From: Bacteroidales bacterium | Lineage (GTDB): Bacteria > Bacteroidota > Bacteroidia > Bacteroidales > WCHB1-69 | Reading direction: 5' to 3' | DNA length: 64,000 bases | Assembly (NCBI GenBank): GCA_016285085.1 | Contig: JAEEQA010000005.1 | Span: 1 to 64,000 of the forward strand | Shown here: positions 8,564-19,660 of the stretch, piece by piece | How positions within the stretch are numbered: position 1 is the first letter of the stretch | Layout: each line of letters opens with the position of its first letter | Notes under the pieces: model-generated | Databases searched by the model: none | The model's input: the letters and a program-made list of their open reading frames with translations, nothing else | Told to the model about the DNA's origin: nothing | Position numbers and translations under genes: made by a program

Positions 8564-8607
8564 CCCTTCTATGTAGAAGGGGTGGCCGTAGGCCGCGGTA
8601 GTAGAAA
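8564..8607 (+). repeat. Dispersed double-hairpin repeat (family C, copy 1)
   Basis: Hairpin CCCTTCTATGTAGAAGGG, then the small palindrome TGGCCGTAGGCC, then GCGGTAGTAGAAAA. It starts 6 bases after the kinase stop. Other copies are at 23849, 35004 (inverted), 47579 and 47660 (inverted). Confidence 0.8.
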
Positions 8608-8655
8608 AAAGTAAGAGGTATAAAGTATAAGGTAGAAGGTAGGAAGTAGGAGGGG
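8607..8655 (+). repeat. Low-complexity AAGTA/GGTAGA tandem stretch
   Basis: About 45 bases of degenerate 7-11 bp A/G-rich units (AGTAAGAGGTATAAAGTATA and on). Similar stretches occur at 15128-15164 and 23806-23836. Confidence 0.6.
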
Positions 8656-8710
8656 AATGGGGTTTCTGTCGCGACAGAATTTGCAAGGCGGCGCGGGTTC
8701 AATCCCCCGA

Positions 8711-8796
8711 AATGTTCGCGCAAGCGAACCCCAATGCGAACGTCAGTGAGCTAAAATGCGAACGCAGTGAGCCCAAATGCGAGCGATAGCGAGCCC
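8711..8796 (+). repeat. Tandem array of four short palindromes (family A)
   Basis: Four units of about 21 bp, each AATG plus a hairpin: TTCGCGCAAGCGAA, GCGAACGTCAGTGAGC, GCGAACGCAGTGAGC and GCGAGCGATAGCGAGC, separated by CC/AA-rich spacers. The array runs up to the stop codon of the nucleoid-associated protein gene on the other strand. No gene is seen between 8558 and 8795. Confidence 0.75.
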
Positions 8797-9836
8797 TAAT
8801 ACTCCTCGTTGAAGAAAAGCTGGTAGTAGTTCATCCCCGTCTCCGGATCCACACCTTTCTTGATCATCTTGGTGTCGCCGTGGACGTACACATGGAAGTT
8901 TTTGTCCAACTTGATGACACTCTTGAAGTTGCGTGACTGCTTCTTCAACGCGCTGTTGGAAATGCCGAATGAGTCGGGCACCTGCACGTCGTGTTCCAGC
9001 TGGTACTCCTGCTTGTAGTCGTTGAATTTCTCAATCACGTTCGGGTCGCCGATGACCTCCTGCTGGAAGTCGTCCATCTCGAAGGTCTTGTTTTCCTTGA
9101 AGAAGGAAACCGACTTGTTCAAGATTTCGGCCTGGTCGGCACGCGACACTTCGAATTCTTCCGGCATGCACTCGGTGACGAAACTTTTGCACATGTTCAG
9201 AACATGCTGGGTGTTGTAGAATTCGTCCTTGCGCTGGCGGATGTGGAGGAAGTCGTCAGTCCAGTACTGTGCCTCGGCATTCCGGTTCGTATTGTCCACA
9301 ATGGCCACCACATAGCCCTTTTCCTGCTCGGTGTTGAAAATCAAGCAGCCTTTATCCAGTTTGTTGAGCCCGAAGCCAAAGTCGCTCTCCACCACAAAAC
9401 GGTCGTCCTCTTGATGCACCTTGAGAAAGGTGTCTTTCGTTTCCGCCTTGAAAAGCCCCACTGCATCCACCATCTCGTCGTCAATCACACAGTTCTTGAA
9501 ATAAACCACGTAGAACTCACCGTCCTTGATTTTCGGGTGAGTACACTGGTTGTACAGGTGCTGCGCCAGATAGAGCGACTGCTCCAGCAGATTGTCCTGA
9601 TTTTCAAAAATTTCTGTAACCGACTTGTAAACAACATTTTCCTCCACTCCATTCTCGTCATAGAGTTGGAAATATTCATCCGTCTTGAACGGGAAGAGGA
9701 AGTAGGTTTTCAGCATGTTCTTCACCTCCTCGCTGACGTGCAAAAGCTCGTGCGACAGGTTCAGCGGTTCTTCTAACTGTTTGTTGCCGACCGCATGGAG
9801 GGCAATGGATTCAACGGTGGTTTCTGCTAAATGCAT
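8796..9836 (-). CDS. Nucleoid-associated protein, NdpA/YejK (NA37) family
   Basis: 346 aa, near the usual 330-350 aa. N-terminal AIHxVGN-like start (ESIALHAVGNK), central GEFYVVYFKNCVIDDEMVDAVGLFKAE and the C-terminal HDVQVPDSFGISNSALKKQSRNFKSVIKLDKNF are typical of PF04245. E. coli YejK is a nucleoid protein affecting topoisomerase activity; in Bacteroidota the role is untested. ATG 9836 is followed directly by family-like sequence. I see no TAnnTTTG upstream; instead there is a TAGGG-rich tract (9838-9903). Confidence 0.88.
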   Translation of the reverse strand: MHLAETTVESIALHAVGNKQLEEPLNLSHELLHVSEEVKNMLKTYFLFPFKTDEYFQLYDENGVEENVVYKSVTEIFENQDNLLEQSLYLAQHLYNQCTHPKIKDGEFYVVYFKNCVIDDEMVDAVGLFKAETKDTFLKVHQEDDRFVVESDFGFGLNKLDKGCLIFNTEQEKGYVVAIVDNTNRNAEAQYWTDDFLHIRQRKDEFYNTQHVLNMCKSFVTECMPEEFEVSRADQAEILNKSVSFFKENKTFEMDDFQQEVIGDPNVIEKFNDYKQEYQLEHDVQVPDSFGISNSALKKQSRNFKSVIKLDKNFHVYVHGDTKMIKKGVDPETGMNYYQLFFNEEY

Positions 9837-9837
9837 A

Positions 9838-9903
9838 TTAGGGGATAGGGTTTAGGGGTTAGGGTATAGGTTTTAGGGTATAGGGGTTAGGTTTTAGGGA
9901 ATA
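9838..9903. repeat. TTAGGG/ATAGGG-like tandem tract
   Basis: About nine degenerate copies of a 6-8 bp unit (TTAGGGGATAGGGTTTAGGG and on). A shorter tract of the same kind is at 23701-23724; in both places a GAGACG hairpin lies within about 25 bp. Confidence 0.7.
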
Positions 9904-9919
9904 GTTTTTATCGGGGTTT

Positions 9920-9947
9920 GTAGAGACGTTTCATGAAACGTCTCTAC
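9920..9947. repeat. Perfect 28-bp palindrome (family B, copy 1)
   Basis: GTAGAGACGTTTCA and its exact reverse complement, with no loop. It lies 25 bases 3' of the sufB stop. Relatives are at 23725 and 41849, also just 3' of genes. Confidence 0.85.
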
Positions 9948-9971
9948 AGGGTTTTGTTTTTATTCAATGTT

Positions 9972-11420
<1,449 letters not shown>

Positions 11421-11479
11421 TCTTAAAAAATGATTTCCCTCTAAAAAAATGCCGATAGAGGGTTGCTGTTTTGAGGCGG

Positions 11480-11487
11480 CAAAAGTA
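11480..11487 (-). promoter_or_regulatory. Promoter -7 element for sufB
   Basis: TACTTTTG followed by CCGCC on the minus strand, 59 bases before the ATG at 11420. It is back to back with the gph promoter at 11501. Confidence 0.6.
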
Positions 11488-11500
11488 GCAAAAAAAGACG

Positions 11501-11508
11501 TAAGTTTG
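11501..11508 (+). promoter_or_regulatory. Promoter -7 element for the HAD phosphatase gene
   Basis: TAAGTTTG followed by CCACCC, 43 bases before the ATG at 11552. Confidence 0.55.
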
Positions 11509-11551
11509 CCACCCGAAATCTCGTTTTCGGAACATCAAAAACCGACCCGCT

Positions 11552-12190
11552 ATGTTCTACATTTTCGATCTCGACGGAACGCTTCTCAACTCATTGGAAG
11601 ACTTGTGCAACAGCTGCAACCACACGCTCGCGGCGCACGGTTTCCCCACCCATCCGTTGGACGCCTACCGCTATTTTGTGGGCGACGGGATGGCGATGCT
11701 CATTGAGCGGGTACTGCCCGAGCACGCCCGCACGGAGGAAGTGAAAGCGGTGATTTACAGAGAATTCCTTGACCATTACCAGATTCACAAGATGGACCGG
11801 ACCGCCCCGTACGCAGGCATTGTGGAGGTATTGGAAACGCTCCAGCGGCGCGGCGACCAGCTGGCCGTAGCCTCCAACAAGGCGCAGGAGGCGATGGGGG
11901 AACTGATGCGGCACTATTTCCCGACTGTCACCTTTGCGGCGGCGCTGGGCAAGCGTCCCGGCGTGCCCGTGAAACCCGCCCCCGACATCGTGCGGGACAT
12001 TATGGAAATCGCCGCCGCCACCCCGGAGCAGACGTGGTACATCGGCGACACCGCCACCGACATGCGCACGGCGGCCAACGCGGGCTTGCGGAAGGTGGGG
12101 GTTCTCTGGGGTTTCCGGGACCGCGCCGAACTGGAGGCCGCCGGCGCCGACGTCATCATCAGCGAGCCTCGGGAGATACTGGGGCTGTAA
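11552..12190 (+). CDS. gph: HAD-family hydrolase, phosphoglycolate phosphatase-like
   Basis: 212 aa with all HAD motifs: FDLDGTLLNS at residues 4-13 (Asp nucleophile and acid), a helical cap with YRYFVGDGMAMLIERVLPE as in Gph, VASNKAQEAM (motif II/III), and YIGDTATDMRTAANAG (motif IV). The probable reaction is 2-phosphoglycolate to glycolate, which clears a product of DNA 3'-end repair. The exact substrate is inferred from the family only. Single gene between divergent sufB and the next promoter. Confidence 0.85.
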   Translation: MFYIFDLDGTLLNSLEDLCNSCNHTLAAHGFPTHPLDAYRYFVGDGMAMLIERVLPEHARTEEVKAVIYREFLDHYQIHKMDRTAPYAGIVEVLETLQRRGDQLAVASNKAQEAMGELMRHYFPTVTFAAALGKRPGVPVKPAPDIVRDIMEIAAATPEQTWYIGDTATDMRTAANAGLRKVGVLWGFRDRAELEAAGADVIISEPREILGL

Positions 12191-12223
12191 CAACTCCCTT
12201 TTTGCCATCCCAAAATAATGTGG

Positions 12224-12231
12224 TACTTTTG
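12224..12231 (+). promoter_or_regulatory. Promoter -7 element for the 98-aa membrane protein gene
   Basis: TACTTTTG followed by CCGCCC, 68 bases before the ATG at 12300. Confidence 0.6.
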
Positions 12232-12299
12232 CCGCCCGGTTCGGGTTCCCGAAAAAAAGATACATCTATTTGTAAAACAACATTTTCTAAAATAAAACT

Positions 12300-12596
12300 A
12301 TGGCAGATTTCAGCATTTGGGAAGTACTTTTTCTGCTCTGCTTCGCGGTCAGCTGGCCCGTTTCCATCGCAAAGTCGCTGCGCACCAAGGTGGTGATTGG
12401 GAAAAGTCCGTTTTTCATGTCCTTGGTCATACTGGGCTACATCTTCGGCATCATCCATAAGTCGCTGTACAGCCACGACATCGTGATATGGCTTTATGTG
12501 TTCAATGCCACGTTGGTGGCCACCGACCTTGTTCTCTATTGCACCTACATCGGGCGTAACCGCCGCGACCTGATGAACCAAAAGCAGCAGAAGTAA
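12300..12596 (+). CDS. Small membrane protein, PQ-loop-like
   Basis: 98 aa with three hydrophobic segments (about 8-25, 38-56, 62-82). The stretch SWPVSIAKSLRTKVVIGKSP resembles the PQ-loop turn of SWEET/semiSWEET-like proteins (proline plus a following polar helix), and three membrane helices is the size of a bacterial half-transporter. The resemblance is weak, so transport is only a guess. It has its own promoter and shares a bidirectional terminator with the lipoprotein gene opposite. Confidence 0.7.
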   Translation: MADFSIWEVLFLLCFAVSWPVSIAKSLRTKVVIGKSPFFMSLVILGYIFGIIHKSLYSHDIVIWLYVFNATLVATDLVLYCTYIGRNRRDLMNQKQQK

Positions 12597-12631
12597 AAAA
12601 AGCGGGTCGCCTTTCGGAGACCCGCTTTTTT
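12596..12631. terminator. Bidirectional terminator between convergent genes
   Basis: AAAAAGCGGGTC, a 10-base loop, then GACCCGCTTTTTT: a 7-bp GC stem flanked by A and T runs, working on both strands for the genes ending at 12596 and 12650. Confidence 0.88.
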
Positions 12632-12649
12632 ATTATGTGAAACAAAAGC

Positions 12650-13111
12650 TTATTTCGATTCCTTCGTGCCGGTGAAGGTGGCAATCACAATATCGGCTTC
12701 CACTCCAAGGATGGTGGCCTTGTAGTAGATCTTCATTGTAACGGAAGAACCGTCGAACGTGGCCTTGGCCAAAATCTTGTCGATGGTCTGATCGGTGTAC
12801 TCGTCAATGTTGATGAGGCTGGTGGCAGCCTTGATCATCTCCGTGGTGAAGGAGTTCTCAGAGGTTTCGAAAACGCCGGAGGAAGTTTTTTGCATATCAA
12901 TGCAGTATTCCCAAAGGAGGTTTTCCTTGTTGGCGGGATTCTGGGTGAAGTGCAGCTTGCCCTGTTTAGTGGAGGTGCTGCTGTCGGACTGTTTCACGAT
13001 GTTGAAGGTGCCGGCATAGGTGCCCACGTAGTTGGCGGATTCATAGGTGTCATCCTTGCAACCGCAGAATGCGAGTGCAACCACAAATAACATTAAAAAT
13101 ACTTTTTTCAT
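12650..13111 (-). CDS. Small putative lipoprotein, unknown function
   Basis: 153 aa from ATG 13111, which starts a signal peptide (MKKVFLMLFVVALAFCGCKDD) with Cys at positions 16 and 18, either of which could be the lipidated one. The rest is a beta-rich domain (YVGTYAGTFNIV and so on) resembling calycin-like sheets found in many Bacteroidales lipoproteins; I do not recognise a family. The ORF start at 13141 is not favoured because the signal peptide begins at 13111. It follows thrS by 30 bases on the same strand, so it may be cotranscribed, and ends at a terminator. Confidence 0.75.
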   Translation of the reverse strand: MKKVFLMLFVVALAFCGCKDDTYESANYVGTYAGTFNIVKQSDSSTSTKQGKLHFTQNPANKENLLWEYCIDMQKTSSGVFETSENSFTTEMIKAATSLINIDEYTDQTIDKILAKATFDGSSVTMKIYYKATILGVEADIVIATFTGTKESK

Positions 13112-13141
13112 TTTGATAAAATTTAAGTTGTTAATATTCAA

Positions 13142-15079
13142 TTATTTTTGAAGTTCTTGGTCAATAGTTTGCTTGATGAGACTGACAAAATCGGCCACAG
13201 GCATCGTGCCTTTGTCGCCCGCGCCGTGCTGACGCACGGAAACGGTGCCGTCGTTCTCCTCTTTTTCGCCCACGATGACCATGAAGGGCACCTTGCTGAC
13301 CTCGGCGTCGCGGATCTTGCGACCCGCCTTCTCGTTGCGTTCATCGACGATGGCGCGGATGTCCTGATCATCAAGCATTTCACGCACCTTCTGGGCATAA
13401 CCGAGGAACTTTTCGCTGATGGGCAGGATAATGACCTGGTCGGGGGTGAGCCAGAGCGGGAAGTTGCCGCCGGTGTGCTCGAGCAACACGGCTACGAAAC
13501 GCTCCATGGAGCCGAACGGGGCGCGGTGGATCATCACCGGGCGCTGTTTGCTCTGGTCGGGAGCGGTGTATTCCAATTGGAAGCGCTCCGGCAGGTTGTA
13601 GTCAACCTGGACGGTACCCAACTGCCACTTGCGGCCGAGGGCGTCCTTCACCATAAAGTCGAGCTTCGGGCCGTAGAAAGCGGCTTCGCCGTATTCCACC
13701 ACCGTGTTCAGCCCCTTTTCGGCAGCCGCCTCGATGATGGCGCTTTCGGCTTTGTGCCAGTTCTCGTCCGAACCGATGTATTTCTCCTTGTTGTTGGGGT
13801 CGCGGAGGGAAACCTGTGCCACGTAATCCTTGAAATCCAACGTTTTGAAGATGTAAAGGATGATGTCGATCACCTTGCAGAACTCTTCCTTGATCTGGTC
13901 GGAGGTGCAGAAGAGGTGGGCGTCGTCCTGGGTGAAGCTGCGCACGCGGGTGAGGCCGTGGAGTTCACCGCTCTGCTCGTAGCGATAGACGGTGCCGAAT
14001 TCGGCCAGACGGAGCGGGAGGTCGCGGTACGAACGCGGCTTCGAGGCGTAGATTTCGCAGTGGTGGGGACAGTTCATCGGTTTGAGGAAGTAGGCCTCGC
14101 CCTCCTGCGGAGTGGTGATCGGGCGGAAGGAGTCCGCACCGTACTTGGCATAGTGACCGGAGGTTTTGTACAGCTCCACATTTCCGATATGGGGCGTGAT
14201 CACCTGCTGATAACCATATTTTTTCTGCACTTTCGTCAGGAAGTTTTCCAGACGTTTGCGCAGGTCGGTGCCTTTGGGGAGCCACAACGGCAAGCCCTGT
14301 CCCACCTTCTGGGAGAAGGTGAAGAGTTCCATCTCCTTGCCGAGTTTGCGGTGGTCGCGTTTTTTCGCCTCCTCCAGCATCACAAGGTATTCATCCAGCT
14401 CTTTTTTCTTGGGGAAGGTGATACCGTAGATACGGGTGAGCTGTTTGCGCTTCTCGTCGCCGCGCCAGTAGGCACCGGCGGTGTTGATGAGCTTGATGGC
14501 TTTGATGGGGGCCGTGTTGAAGAGGTGCGGTCCACGGCAGAGGTCGGTGAAAGCACCGCTCTCGTAGAAGGTGATGGTGCCGTCTTCCAAGTCGTTGATC
14601 AACTCGACTTTGTAAACCTCGCCTTTCTTGGTGAAATAGTCCAAAGCCTCTTTTTTGGAGACTTCCTTACGGACGAACTGGACCTTTTGGGCGGCGATTT
14701 CCTGCATCTTTGCTTCGATGGCGGGGAAATTGTCGGAGGAGATGGTCTCGTCCATGAAATCGATGTCGTAGTAGAAACCGTTTTCGATGCTCGGACCGAT
14801 TCCGAACTTGGCATTCGGATAAAGTTCGGAGATTGCCGCCGCCATCAAGTGGGCGGAGGAGTGCCAGTAAACGGCCTTCCCTTCGGGGTCGTTCCACGTC
14901 AGCAGGGTGACGGAAGCATCGTCGTTGATTTCATAGTTCAAGGCAACCACTTTGTCGTTCACTTTGGCTGCCAACACGTTACGGGCAAGTCCCTCGCTGA
15001 TTGACAGCGCAATCTGATAGGGGGTCGTCCCTTTTTCGTATTCTTTTACAGAACCGTCAGGTAAAGTAATTTTAATCAT
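13142..15079 (-). CDS. thrS: Threonyl-tRNA synthetase
   Basis: 645 aa full-length class II synthetase that charges tRNA(Thr). Order of domains: TGS (1-60, [17 protein letters not shown]), editing domain with [10 protein letters not shown] (about 73-82) and DLCRGPH, catalytic core with [10 protein letters not shown] (zinc-binding Cys, about 335), [15 protein letters not shown] (motif 2 region) and [18 protein letters not shown] (motif 3), then the anticodon-binding domain. Promoter TATCTTTG at 15115-15122, 35 bases upstream; no T-box is visible, as expected in this phylum. Confidence 0.98.
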   Translation of the reverse strand: MIKITLPDGSVKEYEKGTTPYQIALSISEGLARNVLAAKVNDKVVALNYEINDDASVTLLTWNDPEGKAVYWHSSAHLMAAAISELYPNAKFGIGPSIENGFYYDIDFMDETISSDNFPAIEAKMQEIAAQKVQFVRKEVSKKEALDYFTKKGEVYKVELINDLEDGTITFYESGAFTDLCRGPHLFNTAPIKAIKLINTAGAYWRGDEKRKQLTRIYGITFPKKKELDEYLVMLEEAKKRDHRKLGKEMELFTFSQKVGQGLPLWLPKGTDLRKRLENFLTKVQKKYGYQQVITPHIGNVELYKTSGHYAKYGADSFRPITTPQEGEAYFLKPMNCPHHCEIYASKPRSYRDLPLRLAEFGTVYRYEQSGELHGLTRVRSFTQDDAHLFCTSDQIKEEFCKVIDIILYIFKTLDFKDYVAQVSLRDPNNKEKYIGSDENWHKAESAIIEAAAEKGLNTVVEYGEAAFYGPKLDFMVKDALGRKWQLGTVQVDYNLPERFQLEYTAPDQSKQRPVMIHRAPFGSMERFVAVLLEHTGGNFPLWLTPDQVIILPISEKFLGYAQKVREMLDDQDIRAIVDERNEKAGRKIRDAEVSKVPFMVIVGEKEENDGTVSVRQHGAGDKGTMPVADFVSLIKQTIDQELQK

Positions 15080-15114
15080 CTTATAGAGTTTTTTATAATT
15101 TCAAAAACAGGCGG

Positions 15115-15122
15115 CAAAGATA
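15115..15122 (-). promoter_or_regulatory. Promoter -7 element for thrS
   Basis: TATCTTTG followed by CCGCCTG on the minus strand, 35 bases before the thrS ATG. Confidence 0.7.
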
Positions 15123-15126
15123 CAAC

Positions 15127-15164
<38 letters not shown>

Positions 15165-15169
15165 AATTG

Positions 15170-15177
15170 TATCTTTG
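15170..15177 (+). promoter_or_regulatory. Promoter -7 element for hutU
   Basis: TATCTTTG followed by CACCCC, 36 bases before the ATG at 15214. Confidence 0.7.
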
Positions 15178-15213
15178 CACCCCTATTTGGAGAATTATTA
15201 AAACACTGGTTAT

Positions 15214-17214
<2,001 letters not shown>

Positions 17215-17231
17215 TCACAATCTATGGTATG

Positions 17232-17266
17232 AAAAATCCGCCAGCTGGAAAGTTGGCGGATTTTTG
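17232..17266. terminator. Bidirectional terminator between hutU and the ATPase gene
   Basis: AAAAATCCGCCA ... TGGCGGATTTTT, a 9-bp stem with A/T runs on both sides, between two convergent stops. Confidence 0.85.
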
Positions 17267-17269
17267 TTG

Positions 17270-18703
17270 TTACGATTTGGAGGGAGCAAACAAGTCCGCC
17301 AGTGTAATCTGTTTCTGAACTTGTCCGCTATATTTGTTCTTTTTGACTCCAAAGGAGGTTATCAATGTCAGCATCAGGGATTTTCTGGTATTGGTCTGCC
17401 GAATGAAAGTCTCCAACTTATTGTCGAAATCATCCGCATCTGTTCGGGTGATTTCATATTCGGCGCGTGAGAATTTCATTTCGCACACATTGATGGTCTG
17501 GTCGGCGCGATCAATGAGGAGGTCTATTTGTGCACCATTGCCACCGTCGTCTGCTTTGGCGAGCCAACTGCACACACGGCTCTGTACGCCGGCAATACCC
17601 AATGCCTGTTTGATTTGGGCGATATGATTCAGACAGAGCATCTCAAACGCATAACCGCTCCACGCCCGATATCGTGGACTGTTGAGCGAATTAGTCCAAA
17701 AAGTCTCGTCTTGATAGGCGTTTTCGTTGGCAAAATGAAAATGGAAAAGTGTGAATGCGTCCATCAGCTGGTAGAGCACATCGCGTTTGGTCTTTCCAAA
17801 GGGAACATACTGACGGATAAAGCCGCATTTTTCCAATTCATCCAATGTCTTTGTGAATTTTTGGTTGTTGTTCAAGTCTGTTTGTTGCAGTATTTCTTTC
17901 CTTGTCAGCCCTTTCGTCTTGGTTGCCAGTGCCGTCACAATTGCGATATGGTCTCCCGCCTGTTTGTAGAGTGAACGATACAAGTTTTCAAACTCCCCTT
18001 TCAGTTCACCGTTACTTGCAAAAAATAGCCGGTCGATATTTTGGGCCACACTCTCGTCAGGTCTCATCAATGAATAGTAGTAGGCCACTCCCCCCATTGT
18101 CATATAACATTCTGCAATCTCCTCTTGGCGGAAAGAAAATCCGAAGGCTTTAAAATACTGTTCACTTTCGTGAAGAGTGAAGGGAGCAACATATATCTGA
18201 TGTGTTTTGCGGTTATGCAATCCTCCTCTATTGTTGATGATATTGTCAATCATCCAAGAAGTTGCAGAACCACAAACAATGAGCTTGATGTCATTGCGGG
18301 AGGATGCCCAAGCATTCCAAAAATGCTCCAAAGCCCCAATAAAATTGGAACGTACTGTGTCCAACCACGGAAGTTCATCAATAAAAATGATTTTTTTTGT
18401 TTTAGAACAAGTTTCCAAATAATTTTCCAGCTCGTCAAAAGCTTCCAGCCAAGATTTGGGATGGGTAGCCTTTGTATAGACTTTTCGCAAAGCGAAGTAA
18501 AAATTAGCCAGCTGCTCTTGCAGTCCGGAATTCTCCATTCCCGTCAGTGTGAAACAAGCACTCTCTCCTATTGTTTGCCGTACAAGAAATGTTTTGCCGA
18601 CACGTCTTCGGCCATAGATTGCAATAAATTCCGACTTGTCATTGTGGAGGTATTCTTGTAATAATTTGATTTCCAAGTATCTGCCAATTATTTTGTCTTT
18701 CAT
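17270..18703 (-). CDS. ATP-binding protein, ATPase_2 plus DUF234 (PD-(D/E)XK-like)
   Basis: 477 aa. The N-terminal STAND-like AAA ATPase has Walker A YGRRRVGKT (about 29-38) and Walker B KKIIFIDELPWLD (about 103-116). A winged-helix region follows (TKGLTRKEILQQTDLNNNQK). The C-terminal DUF234 domain shows the nuclease-fold pattern GYAFE ... GAQIDLLIDR ... INVCEMKFS, i.e. E, D and ExK. Such proteins are common in Bacteroidales and archaea, often in variable regions; function is unknown (a defence or regulatory role has been suggested only by context). Base composition is clearly more AT-rich than hutU. Four operator-like sites lie upstream (18725-18822). Confidence 0.88.
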   Translation of the reverse strand: MKDKIIGRYLEIKLLQEYLHNDKSEFIAIYGRRRVGKTFLVRQTIGESACFTLTGMENSGLQEQLANFYFALRKVYTKATHPKSWLEAFDELENYLETCSKTKKIIFIDELPWLDTVRSNFIGALEHFWNAWASSRNDIKLIVCGSATSWMIDNIINNRGGLHNRKTHQIYVAPFTLHESEQYFKAFGFSFRQEEIAECYMTMGGVAYYYSLMRPDESVAQNIDRLFFASNGELKGEFENLYRSLYKQAGDHIAIVTALATKTKGLTRKEILQQTDLNNNQKFTKTLDELEKCGFIRQYVPFGKTKRDVLYQLMDAFTLFHFHFANENAYQDETFWTNSLNSPRYRAWSGYAFEMLCLNHIAQIKQALGIAGVQSRVCSWLAKADDGGNGAQIDLLIDRADQTINVCEMKFSRAEYEITRTDADDFDNKLETFIRQTNTRKSLMLTLITSFGVKKNKYSGQVQKQITLADLFAPSKS

Positions 18704-18724
18704 ATTTACTTAATTATCATTAAT

Positions 18725-18822
18725 GAAATCTGCTGCAAAGATATATAAATATTTCATTTCAGCAACTTTCAGTGTTGAAATCTGCTGAAATAACATTATT
18801 GACATCTCATTTGAGCAGATTC
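18725..18822. promoter_or_regulatory. Array of four 16-bp operator-like sites over the ATPase promoter
   Basis: Consensus GAAATCTGCTGAAATG: 18725-18740 (plus strand), 18755-18770 (minus), 18777-18792 (plus), 18807-18822 (minus). Centres are 30, 22 and 30 bp apart, so the array is symmetric and roughly in phase with the helix. The first site overlaps the -7 promoter motif of the ATPase gene, which suggests repression. Confidence 0.6.
18736..18743 (-). promoter_or_regulatory. Promoter -7 element for the ATPase/DUF234 gene
   Basis: TATCTTTG followed by CAGCAG on the minus strand, 32 bases before the ATG at 18703, overlapped by the first operator-like site. Confidence 0.6.
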
Positions 18823-18921
18823 TAAATTGCAATGATCATTATCCCTTTGCGAGATGAAACAATAAAAATCCTTAAAACATTACTTTTTGTAATTTATACT
18901 TGCTTTTTGTAAAGTTTTGTG

Positions 18922-18929
18922 TATTTTTG
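18922..18929 (+). promoter_or_regulatory. Promoter -7 element for the membrane protein/XRE pair
   Basis: TATTTTTG followed by CAGCG, 42 bases before the ATG at 18972. Confidence 0.6.
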
Positions 18930-18971
18930 CAGCGTCAAAAACAAAATGTCCAACCCTTAAATTTTTTAACT

Positions 18972-19451
18972 ATGAAAAACACGAAATTCTTATTGCCAAG
19001 CAATTACAAAAAAGCAGGATGGTGGATACTGGGAATCACCCTCGCATTGATTGTTGTTTATTTTTCTATGGATGGCGACTTGAGTATCAATTATCTTCGG
19101 GAGCTGTTCGGAATGGAGCCTTTGGAGAGCAAGGCGTACTTCTCCTTATTCGGGCCGAACGCCGACCTGCTGCTGACACTGATAGGCATTCTACTCATCG
19201 TGGGCGGCATTTTCATCGGCTTTTCCCGCAATAGGGAAGATGACGAATTTATTGAGCAGCTCCGGTACGAGTCTCTGATCTTGTCGCTGTACATCAACAG
19301 CGGGCTTATGCTGCTCTGTTTGATTTTTGTGTGGGGCTTTGATTTTCTGACGGTAATGCAGTTCAATGTCTTCTCCACCCTATACGTCTTCATTATATGT
19401 TTTTACCTTCGTTTGTATTTTAATAAACGTTCTTTGCGTCATGAAAAATAG
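18972..19451 (+). CDS. Membrane protein paired with an XRE regulator
   Basis: 159 aa from ATG 18972 (the ORF start at 18900 precedes the promoter and is rejected). Four hydrophobic helices (about 16-34, 62-82, 99-121, 124-146) with a charged loop (SRNREDDEFIEQLRYESLIL) between the second and third. I do not recognise a named family. Its last 11 bases overlap the start of an XRE-type regulator gene, an arrangement common for small membrane protein/HTH pairs. Confidence 0.75.
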   Translation: MKNTKFLLPSNYKKAGWWILGITLALIVVYFSMDGDLSINYLRELFGMEPLESKAYFSLFGPNADLLLTLIGILLIVGGIFIGFSRNREDDEFIEQLRYESLILSLYINSGLMLLCLIFVWGFDFLTVMQFNVFSTLYVFIICFYLRLYFNKRSLRHEK

Positions 19452-19641
19452 ACTAAAAGTGGCTCGTGCCGAGATGAATATCACGCAGGGCGAATTGGCA
19501 GAAAAAATCGGTGTGACCCGTCAGGCGGTAAACTCCATTGAATTAGGAAAATACGTTCCCAGCACCTTGCTGGCGCTGAAGATGGCGCACTACTTCGGCA
19601 AGACGGTGGAGGAACTTTTCATGCTGGAAGAGGGAGATTGA
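19441..19641 (+). CDS. Small XRE-family (HTH_3) transcriptional regulator
   Basis: 66 aa, nearly all helix-turn-helix: MKNRLKVARAEMNITQGELAEKIGVTRQAVNSIELGKYVPSTLLALKMA matches the YozG/Cro-type family, which ends with a VEELFMLEEGD-like tail as here. ATG 19441 lies inside the preceding gene (cgtcATGAAAAATAG), so the two are translationally coupled. The likely target is its own operon. Confidence 0.9.
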   Translation: MKNRLKVARAEMNITQGELAEKIGVTRQAVNSIELGKYVPSTLLALKMAHYFGKTVEELFMLEEGD

Positions 19642-19660
19642 TGGATTCTTTGGAATAATT

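Noticed and set aside
8660-8712. tRNA-like T-arm (GGGTTCAATCCC) after the kinase gene
   Set aside because: No acceptor stem, D-arm or anticodon arm can be formed around it; the region is made of palindromic repeats.
8711-8796. CRISPR-like array
   Set aside because: Unit is about 21 bp with 4-6 bp spacers and the repeats are variable hairpins; there are no cas genes and no unique spacers.
9838-9903. Telomere-like TTAGGG repeats as a replicon end
   Set aside because: Degenerate tract of under 70 bp within a continuous chromosome between two ordinary genes.
13148-15004. 618-aa ORF antisense to thrS (and similar long antisense ORFs at 15259-17064, 44022-45443, 48059-50116, 50864-52417)
   Set aside because: They are shadows of GC-biased codon use in strongly conserved genes on the other strand; their translations are Val/Gly/His/Asp-rich without family motifs.
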